Assembly (NCBI GenBank): GCA_025359005.1
Contig: JANYHP010000395.1
Location: 1 to 9,774, forward strand
DNA length: 9,774 nucleotides
DNA from: Hyphomicrobiaceae bacterium
Lineage (GTDB): Bacteria > Pseudomonadota > Alphaproteobacteria > Rhizobiales > Hyphomicrobiaceae
Direction: 5' to 3'
The notes below the pieces were generated by a model, which saw only the letters and a program-made list of their open reading frames with translations, was not told the origin of the DNA and ran no database searches. Below, one piece after another: positions 1 through 6,467 of this stretch (position 1 is the first letter of the stretch; the number at the start of each line of letters is the position of its first letter). A program made the translations under genes and the position numbers.

Positions 1-434
1 ACTACCTCACCCTTGCCGAGCAGCAGGTAGTCGATCACTTCCTCGAGCTTGAGCACGTCGAGATCGATCAGCAGGCTTGGATATTTCTGGCGCACCACAG
101 CCACCGCGCGCGGCACCATGACGTTGGCGATGGAGGGCACCGAACCGGCCCGAAGTTCCGCGTCCGCGCCCTGCTTCAGGCGGCGGATGACGAATTGCAG
201 ATCTTCCACCTTGTCGTAAACGCCATTGATCAGGCTGAAGATATCGTTGGCTTCTTGAGTGGGCACATAGCGGCCCGACTTGCGATGAAACAGCTTGAGC
301 CCCAGCACTGCTTCGGCGTGCTTCATGACGCGGCTGATGCCCGGCGACGACACGTGCAGCAGACGCGCCGCGCCGCCCACGGTGCCCGTCACCATGATCG
401 CCCGCACAACTTCGATCTGGCGGAGAGTGAGCAT
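1..434 (-). CDS. LysR-family transcriptional regulator, N-terminal part (cut by window edge)
   Basis: A reading frame on the minus strand starts at ATG 434-432 and stays open to the left edge, giving 144 full codons. The protein begins MLTLRQIEVVRAIMVTGTVG and continues with an AARLLHVSSPGISRVMKHAE block and LGLKLFHRKSGRYVPT. This is the classic LysR winged helix-turn-helix pattern in residues 2-60 (RQIE start, AA..L..S.P..SR, LG..LF.R). Residues from about 90 on (AELRAGSVPSIANVMVPRAV) begin the effector-binding domain, of which only a little is present. An in-frame TGA lies 27 bases upstream, so ATG 434 is the first ATG available. The gene follows the GT4 gene on the same strand after a 38-base gap. 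LysR proteins usually regulate a nearby, often divergent, gene, which would be outside the window. The effector and target are unknown, and a link to the polysaccharide genes is not shown. Confidence 0.9.
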   Translation of the reverse strand, partial: MLTLRQIEVVRAIMVTGTVGGAARLLHVSSPGISRVMKHAEAVLGLKLFHRKSGRYVPTQEANDIFSLINGVYDKVEDLQFVIRRLKQGADAELRAGSVPSIANVMVPRAVAVVRQKYPSLLIDLDVLKLEEVIDYLLLGKGEV

Positions 435-472
435 TGTGTCGCCCCAATGGATGACTGACGCTCACGCCACCC

Positions 473-3010
473 TTACGCACTCTCCAGCGCCAGTCCGGGC
501 GTGGCGAGGCCGGCGTAGAGGCCGGCGAGGCCGGTGACGTGACCGCCGGCGGCCAGATGCGTTTCGTAGGCGCGCCGTGCGCCGGCTTGGAGCCGCCGGC
601 GGCGCTCGCGGTCGCCGAGTATGCCGCGTACCGAGTTGACGACCTGGCCGACATCGCCCGGTGTGCACAGCACGCCCGACAGGCCGTCCTCGATCAACGC
701 CTTGGCATCCGCCGAGCGGTAGGCGACAATTGCGGCCCCTGACGCCATGGCCGCGCTGAGTTCATAGGCTGAAACCATCGAGGCCTTGAGCGTGTCGTGG
801 CGGGTGAAGATCGCTACGTCGAGCAGTGCGCGATAGTCGCCGAGCCGGTCGGCTTCCGGCGTCTCGATCATCACCAGCCGGTCGCCCAGACGATGCTCGG
901 CGAGCCGCTGCCGCAACCCTTCCCCGCCTCGGCCCGATCCGACGACGAGCAACTGTATGCCCTCGATATCGGCCGCCAGCCCCGCCAGCACATCGGCCAG
1001 CACGACCGTGTCGTAGGTCTCGCAGAGATCGCGCACCACGCCCACAACCGGGCCGCCGCGCAGCCCGATCGCCTGGGCGAAGGCCGCCCGCTCAGCATCG
1101 GGGAGACGCGCGGCGCTGATGGCGTGCGGCCGGACCACGACCCGACTGCGATCAATCCCGCCGCCGGCCAGCACATCGATCAATTCGGGCCGGCTGACGA
1201 CGCAGACGTCTGCCGCCTGCGCGCCGATCAGCGTCATCCACAGTGACATCTGGCCTTTTTCAGTACGCTCAAAGCCCGCCCGATAAGGTTCGTGGGGATC
1301 GAGGAACTCGTCGAATTCGAGCACCAGCGGGCACCCTGCCGACCGCGCCGCAAAGGCCGCCACGATGCCGGAGGTATAAAACCCGTCGGCATGGATGACG
1401 CTGGCCCCCATCGACACGGCTGCTGCCGCCAAGCCTGCGGCCGCTGCGGAAAGATAGAGGTCGGTGATATCTTCGCCATGTTCGGCGGGGGCCAGTTGGA
1501 GGTGCCGCATGCCATCGACCACGGCGAAGCGCGCGCCGGGGGTGGCACCAGTGGTGGTCACGGCGGTTCCGGTGCCGGCACCATGGCCCGCGTCATCAAG
1601 CGCGCGGTGGCTCTCGCCCGGATAGCCCGGCGGTGTCACGATGACGCCATCCCAGCCCGCCGCCGTCACTTCGTGGGCCCGGTCCTGCGCCCTGAGCGCG
1701 CGCGAGGATACATGGTGGGGGAGTGTTTCGCGAACATACAGAACAACGCGCTTCATGGCGTGCTGCGTCGCCGGGCGCGTCGCAGTCGGAATGATGGGCG
1801 GCGACTCGATCAGCCGCGCCAGCGCGCGGAGATGGTCGGCCTTGCGGGCCTCGCTGGCGTTGAACGACGCGCCGCCGACCACCACCTTGTTGATCAGCGT
1901 CACCGCGTGCCGGATATGACCCAAATCGGCGAGCTGGAACGCCAGCCATTTGACACGATGCTCGGCTGGATAGAGATCCACCGCCTCGACGCCCAGCGCC
2001 GTCGCCAGCAGGGCGTTGCTGTGACTGATCGCCTTGGCGATCTCGATCAGCGTGTAAGCCAGAACCGACGCCTTGGGGTTCTGCAGGCGCGCCCATTTGG
2101 CCGCGTGTTCGCCGCCATGCGACGTTACAAATCCAAGGGCGGTGTTGACGAGATGGACCGTTTCCGCCGACTGGGTAATGGATCCGGGCACTGCCTCACG
2201 CGCCTTGGCGAGGCGCTGCCGCAAGGCCCGGGAGCTGCGAAACACGGCATACAAGCTGATCGGCAGGCGCGCCGCCGCGCGGATCGATTTCTTCGATTCG
2301 ACGAGCGTGCTGCCGAGTTGGAATGAAATCGTCGAGCGAATCTTGTTGGCGCGCTGCTCGAATTCACTGGCGGCGCGCCGCGCTTCGAGCAGTTCGAGGT
2401 CGGTTGACCGCTTCGTCGACTGCATCTTGTTGAGTTCGCGCCGGAGCACGGCGAGTTCGCGTTCGAGACGGTCTGCCTTGATCTCGTTGAGCTTGAGGTC
2501 GGCGATATAGACCTCGGACGGGCTCATCCCCTGAGCGAGGGGTGCGGCCGCCAGCGCAGTCACCTGTTCCGACGACAACGCGGCGGCCGGTAGCGCTCCA
2601 GTCGTGCCTGTGGGCTGGGCCGACGGCGCGCTCTGCGGAGCTGACGCACGCGGTGCATGCGGCACTGCGGCGGCGGCAGGTTGAGGCGACGGCTCGGGAG
2701 CCCGCTCTTTAGGCAACGGGCTTGCAATTAGCGCTGGCTGTCGTGCGATGACCGGCAGCGGTGGCATCAGCGGCGTGCGGACAAAACTCGTCACAGGGTT
2801 GGCGGACGGATCTTCGGCCTCGCCGTCGCCGGGCGTGAGGTCTGACGCCTCTGAACTTCCTGCGCTGACAGCCCGATACCAGCCCGCGTCGCGTGCCGAC
2901 GGCAGCGCCAGCCCCTCGACAACGGCCCCAACGGGCGGTGCCGCTGCTGACGGCACGGGCGCCGCGCCGGCCGCTGTCTTGTCGTCGTTGTTCGAACCGC
3001 TATCAGTCAC
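473..3010 (-). CDS. Large GT4-like glycosyltransferase with disordered and coiled-coil N-terminus
   Basis: This 845-residue protein starts at GTG 3010-3008, with an AAAGGG Shine-Dalgarno-like stretch a few bases upstream. Residues 1-165 are rich in Pro, Ala and Ser and look disordered. Residues about 165-230 are charged and heptad-like (LERELAVLRRELNKM), a likely coiled coil. A short block follows (QLGSTLVESKKS...RLPISLYAVFR, about 231-258) of a kind I recall from other capsule glycosyltransferases. Residues 280-400 are helical and TPR-like. From about 420 to the end is a GT-B fold: GFYTSGIVAAFAAR and PLVLEFDEFLDPHE in the N-lobe, VCVVSRPEL, then LLVVGSGRGGEGL and SAAMASGAAIVAYRS in the C-lobe. 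It probably acts in the cytoplasm on a nucleotide-sugar donor to build a surface glycan; sugar and linkage cannot be told. By eye the conserved Glu of the usual 'EAMAxG' motif is Ala at about 753. The gene lies 82 bases downstream of the GT2 gene and is likely co-transcribed with it. Confidence 0.85.
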   Translation of the reverse strand: MTDSGSNNDDKTAAGAAPVPSAAAPPVGAVVEGLALPSARDAGWYRAVSAGSSEASDLTPGDGEAEDPSANPVTSFVRTPLMPPLPVIARQPALIASPLPKERAPEPSPQPAAAAVPHAPRASAPQSAPSAQPTGTTGALPAAALSSEQVTALAAAPLAQGMSPSEVYIADLKLNEIKADRLERELAVLRRELNKMQSTKRSTDLELLEARRAASEFEQRANKIRSTISFQLGSTLVESKKSIRAAARLPISLYAVFRSSRALRQRLAKAREAVPGSITQSAETVHLVNTALGFVTSHGGEHAAKWARLQNPKASVLAYTLIEIAKAISHSNALLATALGVEAVDLYPAEHRVKWLAFQLADLGHIRHAVTLINKVVVGGASFNASEARKADHLRALARLIESPPIIPTATRPATQHAMKRVVLYVRETLPHHVSSRALRAQDRAHEVTAAGWDGVIVTPPGYPGESHRALDDAGHGAGTGTAVTTTGATPGARFAVVDGMRHLQLAPAEHGEDITDLYLSAAAAGLAAAAVSMGASVIHADGFYTSGIVAAFAARSAGCPLVLEFDEFLDPHEPYRAGFERTEKGQMSLWMTLIGAQAADVCVVSRPELIDVLAGGGIDRSRVVVRPHAISAARLPDAERAAFAQAIGLRGGPVVGVVRDLCETYDTVVLADVLAGLAADIEGIQLLVVGSGRGGEGLRQRLAEHRLGDRLVMIETPEADRLGDYRALLDVAIFTRHDTLKASMVSAYELSAAMASGAAIVAYRSADAKALIEDGLSGVLCTPGDVGQVVNSVRGILGDRERRRRLQAGARRAYETHLAAGGHVTGLAGLYAGLATPGLALESA

Positions 3011-3092
3011 CCGGAACCCTTTTGCCGTCTTAGTTGCCGTGAAGTCACGACATCAGAGATTGGTGTCGACCATGAGACGTTGCCCCTGTCCT

Positions 3093-4535
3093 CTATGATC
3101 CCGCATCTCTTGACTCTGGCGATCGCTGCTGCGTTGCCCGGTCGGCCAACGGCAGCCGCCACACCATCCCGTCCGCCGATTGATCCGCATCGGCGCGGCG
3201 CTGCTGTGCGCGGTAAATCTCGACATGCCGGGCATGCCACGCCTCGCGATAGAGCACACGCCGGCGAATGCCGTCGATGGAGTTGATCCCGGTTTCTGCC
3301 GACCCCGTCAGCGAGCCAGCGCTGTCACCGGCCACCATCAGCAGGATCGGCAGGCGCAACAGCGCATCGACCCCGAAGCATGCCGTCAGTCGCGCCGCGA
3401 ACTCCTCATCGGCCCCCACTGACACCGCGTCGAAACAGCCCAGCGCATCCAGCACCTCGCGCCGCCTGAAGATCAGCGACGACGGGTTGGCTCGGATGAA
3501 CGGAAACACACGGGTGGCCGTGAAACGCCCCTGGCGATCCAACCGCACCAGACGGGACTGTGTCGCCATCAGCGCGGGCGTGGCGAGGAGCGGTGCAAGG
3601 CCGCGGGCGATGCGATCAGGATGCGACCAGTCGTCGGCATCGTTGAACGTGATGAATGTGCCGGTCGCCATCGTCAGACCTGTGTTGCGCGCGCCGTAAG
3701 CGCCGCCCCTGACGTCACGACGGACGGACCGCGCCCGCGTGTCGCCAGCGATCGCTGCGGCGATGGCTGAGGGCGTGGCGTCCGTGCTCGCATCGTCGAC
3801 GACGATCAGTTCGATCGCGGTCCAGGTCTGCGCCAGTACGGAGCGAATCGCGACCGCCACCGTCGCCTCGGCATTGCGCGCCGGCATGACGATCGTGACG
3901 ACGGGCGCGCCTGCGGGTGCCGCGGCCGCCGCAGGCGCCAGGTTGCGACCTCCGAACGACGCCAGATCGATCACCGTATCGCTCCGCTCATCGAGCGGCC
4001 CCTGCAATCCGAAATGGCGGAACGCGGCATTGGCGGCTTGCCGCGCTGCACGGTAGTTGCCGCGCGACGCGGCGATGTTGGCCGCGATGATCTGCCGGTC
4101 GCCGTCGAAGCCGGGCGTTGCGCCCGACAGCATCTCAGCCGCCAGGTCCGTGCGGCCTTCCCGCAGCGCCAGCGCACTGCGCAAAAGGCTTGCGCTCTCC
4201 GGCATCAATCGGCGGGCGGCATCCGGCGTCCAGCGCGCGATGGCCAGCGCCAGCCGTGCCTTGTCGCGTGCCGGCAGTTTGTCGGCATGAGCTTCGGCCA
4301 CTTCCACAGCTGTCTCCGGCGCGCCCATTTCCGCGCTGGCGATCGCCGTGCTGATCTGATCGGCCAGGGTCTGCCGCTCATTGCGTGACAGCACGGCCGC
4401 ATGCAGGCCGAGCGCGGATTGCACGCCCACCGGTGGTTGCTCGAAGGTAGCGAGGGCACCAATATGGTCGCCGCGGACCGCCGCCTTCAAAGCAAGGCGC
4501 TCCCGACGGCGTGCAAACAACTCTGGCTGCCACAT
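3093..4535 (-). CDS. GT2-family glycosyltransferase with helical N-terminal extension
   Basis: This is a 480-residue protein. Residues 1-195 are Ala-rich and helical with TPR-like pairs (GDHIGALATFE near 22-32; SRGNYRAARQAANAAFRHFG near 157-176). An Ala/Pro linker (about 199-211) leads into a GT-A domain at 211-400. That domain shows VVTIVMPARN at its start, the nucleotide-binding VVDDASTDAT (245-254), GARNTGL (281-287), the metal-binding DADDW (299-303) and GADEEF (374-379), the usual position of the catalytic acid. Family knowledge says such enzymes invert configuration using a UDP- or dTDP-sugar and a divalent metal. The role inferred here is adding sugars to a capsule or other surface polysaccharide in the cytoplasm. 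The ATG at 4535-4533 has no strong Shine-Dalgarno sequence. The gene is the first of a minus-strand pair with the GT4 gene and is divergent from the export lipoprotein gene. The sugar specificity cannot be read. Confidence 0.9.
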   Translation of the reverse strand: MWQPELFARRRERLALKAAVRGDHIGALATFEQPPVGVQSALGLHAAVLSRNERQTLADQISTAIASAEMGAPETAVEVAEAHADKLPARDKARLALAIARWTPDAARRLMPESASLLRSALALREGRTDLAAEMLSGATPGFDGDRQIIAANIAASRGNYRAARQAANAAFRHFGLQGPLDERSDTVIDLASFGGRNLAPAAAAAPAGAPVVTIVMPARNAEATVAVAIRSVLAQTWTAIELIVVDDASTDATPSAIAAAIAGDTRARSVRRDVRGGAYGARNTGLTMATGTFITFNDADDWSHPDRIARGLAPLLATPALMATQSRLVRLDRQGRFTATRVFPFIRANPSSLIFRRREVLDALGCFDAVSVGADEEFAARLTACFGVDALLRLPILLMVAGDSAGSLTGSAETGINSIDGIRRRVLYREAWHARHVEIYRAQQRRADADQSADGMVWRLPLADRATQQRSPESRDAGS

Positions 4536-4605
4536 AACCCGGTCACTTTAAAAAAATCGCCAGACACTTGGTCGAGGCCCGCACAACGGCTCTCAGCATT
4601 ATGAC

Positions 4606-4617
4606 GTTATCTATAAC
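4606..4617. repeat. Short palindrome GTTAT-CT-ATAAC, possible operator
   Basis: Two perfect 5-base inverted arms are separated by 2 bases. The element lies in an AT-rich patch 71-82 bases upstream of the GT2 start codon, inside the divergent intergenic region. Its position would suit an operator or the -10 zone of a minus-strand promoter. A 5-base arm is short enough to occur by chance, so the regulatory role is a guess. Confidence 0.3.
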
Positions 4618-4703
4618 TGAACCGGTCGCCCGCTATCGCACCCTGCACCCCGCACTGCCACAGCGCGGCCCGCAAACCCAGCGACGTCGCCCCCGGCTTT
4701 AAT

Positions 4704-4719
4704 CGGCGGCGGCGGCGGC
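4704..4719. repeat. Five-copy GGC trinucleotide repeat
   Basis: The sequence CGGCGGCGGCGGCGGC is a short trinucleotide repeat in the non-coding divergent region. Such tracts can change in length by slippage, but at five units in a G+C-rich genome it may simply reflect composition. No function is claimed. Confidence 0.6.
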
Positions 4720-5007
4720 ACCAAGACCCAGAATTCGTTGACTACGCATTATCTACAGCACGCTTCGCGGTTGCACAATACGTGTCATCCCCGTGGAACA
4801 GCAGCGGCACTGGGTCGCCTGCATATTGCAGTGGCCAATCCGCAACGTGGGCGAGCCAAGTTGTCCGCTTGCAGCTAATCGGGCACTCAACCCGGTAGTG
4901 CTCGGTTCCGTGGCGTGCGATAGAGGCGATCAGAAGACCCGTATGCGGGGGCACGGATGCGTCGTGGGGCCGTTTGTGGGATGCGAGACTTTTCGGGGTG
5001 GGCGTGA

Positions 5008-6192
5008 ATGCTTCCTGCACTTAGAATCGTGGCATTGTGTTCGGTGGCGGCGATTGGAGCGTGCTCTACGCTGCCGGCCGGAAGCCCGACTGTGCGCGAA
5101 CTGAAGCTCGACGACGAGAAGCGGTTGGACGTCGAACTTTTCGATGTCGATGACCGCGTCGCCGCCTTCCTCGCCGAAAGCCGCGATAAGACACTGACGG
5201 ATACGTTCACGCGCCGCGCCGGCGCTCCGCAGGCTGTGATTGGCACGGGTGACGTGTTGCAGGTTTCCATCTGGGAGCCCGGCGGCTCAGGCCTGTTCGG
5301 GCCACCCACGGGGATCACCATTCCCGGCGCCACTGCCGGTTCGGGCGCTGGTCAGGCCGGAGCGCGGCAAGCAACGCTGCAGCCACTGGTCGTGGAGCGT
5401 GACGGCTTCATCACCGTTCCTTTTGCGGGGCGCGTGCCCGTTGCCGGAGTGTCAGTCGAAACCGCGCGCAATCGCATTGAGGAAAAACTGCGGGCCAACG
5501 CTATCCAGCCGCAGGTCATGCTGACCATCGCGGTGCAGAATTCGCATTCCGCCGTCGTCGGCGGGGAGGTTCTCAAGGCTGGTATCGTGCCGCTTTCACC
5601 GCGCGGCGACCGGGTGCTTGACGTCATCGCCAATGCCGGCGGCGCGAAATATCCGGTTTACGAAACAGTGGTCCGTATCCGCCGCAAGAACGACACGGCG
5701 GACGTTTCACTCAAGGCCATTCTCGACGACCCGGAAGAGAACATTTACGTCCAGCGTGGCGACTCCATTTATCTGGTCCGTGAGCCCCGCACCTTCACTG
5801 CCTTCGGCGCCACCGGCAAATCCGGCCATTACCCGTTCGAGGCCGATCAACTTCTGCTGACCGAAGCTGTCGCCAAGGCCGGCGGTCTGGTCGACAGCCA
5901 GGCCGATCTCAGCGGCGTCTTGCTGTTCCGCTATGAGACTGGCCGCCGCCTCGCCAAGCTCGACGCCAAATATGAGGCCGACCCGTCGCGCGTTTATCCC
6001 ACGGTTTATCGGGTCGATTGGCGCACGGCTCGCGGCATTCTGTACGCCCGCCGCATCCATCTGCGGGACAAGGATACGGTCTTGATCGCCAACGCCGAAG
6101 CCGCGCAAGGGCTCAAGATGCTGAACCTCATCAAGGGCGTGACGGGCCTCGTCTCCGACCTCAAGCCGACAACATCCTCGTCCAGCAAGTAA
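5008..6192 (+). CDS. Outer-membrane polysaccharide export lipoprotein (Wza/BexD/CtrA/KpsD type)
   Basis: This 394-residue protein belongs to the outer-membrane polysaccharide exporter family, which forms an oligomeric channel that passes capsule or exopolysaccharide chains out of the cell. Residues 1-19 are a lipoprotein signal peptide ending in the lipobox IGAC, so Cys19 should be lipidated. Ser at +2 fits outer-membrane sorting. The Poly_export domain spans about 75-178 (VIGTGDVLQVSIWEPG; VERDGFITVPFAGRVPVAG; QPQVMLTIAV). Two SLBB-type domains follow (about 182-258, with VLDVIANAGG and YVQRGDSIYLV; about 262-360, with LLLTEAVAKAGGL and KDTVLIAN). A C-terminal helix (about 362-385) matches the place of the membrane-spanning helix in Wza. 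The length is typical of BexD/CtrA. An in-frame TGA directly before ATG 5008 fixes the earliest start; the Shine-Dalgarno is poor (GGGGTGGG). It heads the rightward gene set with the ABC ATPase. Confidence 0.93.
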   Translation: MLPALRIVALCSVAAIGACSTLPAGSPTVRELKLDDEKRLDVELFDVDDRVAAFLAESRDKTLTDTFTRRAGAPQAVIGTGDVLQVSIWEPGGSGLFGPPTGITIPGATAGSGAGQAGARQATLQPLVVERDGFITVPFAGRVPVAGVSVETARNRIEEKLRANAIQPQVMLTIAVQNSHSAVVGGEVLKAGIVPLSPRGDRVLDVIANAGGAKYPVYETVVRIRRKNDTADVSLKAILDDPEENIYVQRGDSIYLVREPRTFTAFGATGKSGHYPFEADQLLLTEAVAKAGGLVDSQADLSGVLLFRYETGRRLAKLDAKYEADPSRVYPTVYRVDWRTARGILYARRIHLRDKDTVLIANAEAAQGLKMLNLIKGVTGLVSDLKPTTSSSSK

Positions 6193-6238
6193 TCGCTGGC
6201 GAGCGACAGGGTCTGGTTGTATTTTGCTCAGAGTCCTT

Positions 6239-6258
6239 CCCGCCAGACAGTGGGCGGG
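6239..6258. repeat. G+C-rich inverted repeat after the export lipoprotein gene
   Basis: CCCGCC (6239-6244) and GGCGGG (6253-6258) can pair as a 6-base stem with an 8-base loop, 46 bases after the lipoprotein stop codon. No T-run follows, so it is not a standard intrinsic terminator. It could dampen read-through or protect the upstream transcript end. It could also be chance in G+C-rich DNA. Confidence 0.35.
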
Positions 6259-6300
6259 CCGCGACGCGTGGCGATTGCACATCGGAGCTGGCGCCTGCGT

Positions 6301-6310
6301 AGGAGGAGGA
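6301..6310 (+). promoter_or_regulatory. Strong Shine-Dalgarno sequence in the gap before the ATPase gene
   Basis: AGGAGGAGGA is a near-ideal anti-16S match, stronger than that of any called gene here except perhaps the epimerase. It lies about 153 bases before the likely ATPase start, too far to serve it directly. The nearest downstream initiators are TTG 6321 (10-base spacing) and, in the same frame, GTG 6327. Both open a small ORF that runs to the ATPase start. If used, this site would drive that small ORF. Confidence 0.45.
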
Positions 6311-6320
6311 CCGCGGGCTA

Positions 6321-6467
6321 TTGCACGTGACTGCCCGTCTCACGATTGACAGTGTTTGGCAATATCCGGCCCTTGTCTGTATTCCGTGCGCGTGTACCCT
6401 TCACGCTGCTCCAATCCTCGTCAATGCGCGCCGCTCACCGTCCAACGCTGGGGCCTCACTGCCGTGA
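6321..6467 (+). CDS. Possible small upstream ORF overlapping the ATPase start
   Basis: From TTG 6321 (or GTG 6327 in the same frame) an open frame of 48 (or 46) codons ends at TGA 6465-6467. The TGA overlaps the likely GTG start of the ATPase gene at 6464 in a GTGA arrangement, the usual geometry of translational coupling. The AGGAGGAGGA at 6301-6310 lies 10 bases before the TTG. The predicted peptide has three Cys (PALVCIPCACTLHAAPILV) and a mildly hydrophobic middle, with no domain I recognise. It might be a leader ORF whose translation delivers ribosomes to the ATPase start, or simply non-coding leader sequence. Non-ATG starts and short length keep confidence low. Confidence 0.3.
   Translation: MHVTARLTIDSVWQYPALVCIPCACTLHAAPILVNARRSPSNAGASLP

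Larger units (their letters stand above)
4536..5007. promoter_or_regulatory. Divergent intergenic region between glycosyltransferase and polysaccharide-export genes
   Basis: These 472 bases separate two divergent genes, so promoters for both directions should lie here. The half nearest the GT2 gene holds a seven-A run (4550-4556), a 5-2-5 palindrome (4606-4617) and AT-richer stretches (4592-4620, 4729-4757) that contrast with the G+C-rich surroundings. A five-unit GGC repeat sits at 4705-4719. I could not pick a convincing -35/-10 pair on either strand. Two short open frames (4742-5020 minus and 4793-5104 plus) have no recognisable domain or good ribosome binding site and are not called. No RNA gene was recognised. 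The promoter role is inferred from gene orientation. Confidence 0.5.

Noticed and set aside
7..654. Minus-strand frame of 215 codons spanning the LysR and GT4 gene ends
   Set aside because: It overlaps the LysR N-terminus, whose helix-turn-helix motif is clear in another frame, and its product is Arg/Ala-rich with no motif.
1292..2326. Long plus-strand open frame (344 codons) opposite the GT4-like gene
   Set aside because: It lies wholly antisense to a gene with clear domains, its product has no recognisable motif and is rich in Arg/Gly/His, as expected of shadow frames in G+C-rich DNA.
3007..3240. Minus-strand 77-codon frame bridging the GT2 and GT4 genes
   Set aside because: It mostly overlaps the GT2 C-terminus in another frame and ends at the GT4 start; the product is Arg/Gly-rich without motifs.
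4742..5020. Minus-strand frame of 92 codons in the divergent region
   Set aside because: It would begin at GTG with no Shine-Dalgarno, overlaps the first codons of the export lipoprotein gene, and has no recognised domain. The composition is not strongly non-coding, so a conserved orthologue would reopen the question.
4793..5104. Plus-strand frame of 103 codons overlapping the start of the export lipoprotein gene
   Set aside because: It overlaps almost 100 bases of a well-supported gene in another frame and its product (Trp/Arg/Cys-rich) looks random.
6346..6374. Perfect -35 hexamer TTGACA upstream of the ATPase gene
   Set aside because: No acceptable -10 element is found 16-18 bases downstream (the place reads GCCCTT), so it is not called as a promoter.
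6356..6463. Upstream TTG start giving the ATPase 36 extra residues
   Set aside because: The extra residues do not resemble the family, whose members begin at the I-x-L-E-x-V-x-K-S-Y block, and GTG 6464 gives the standard length of about 220 residues.
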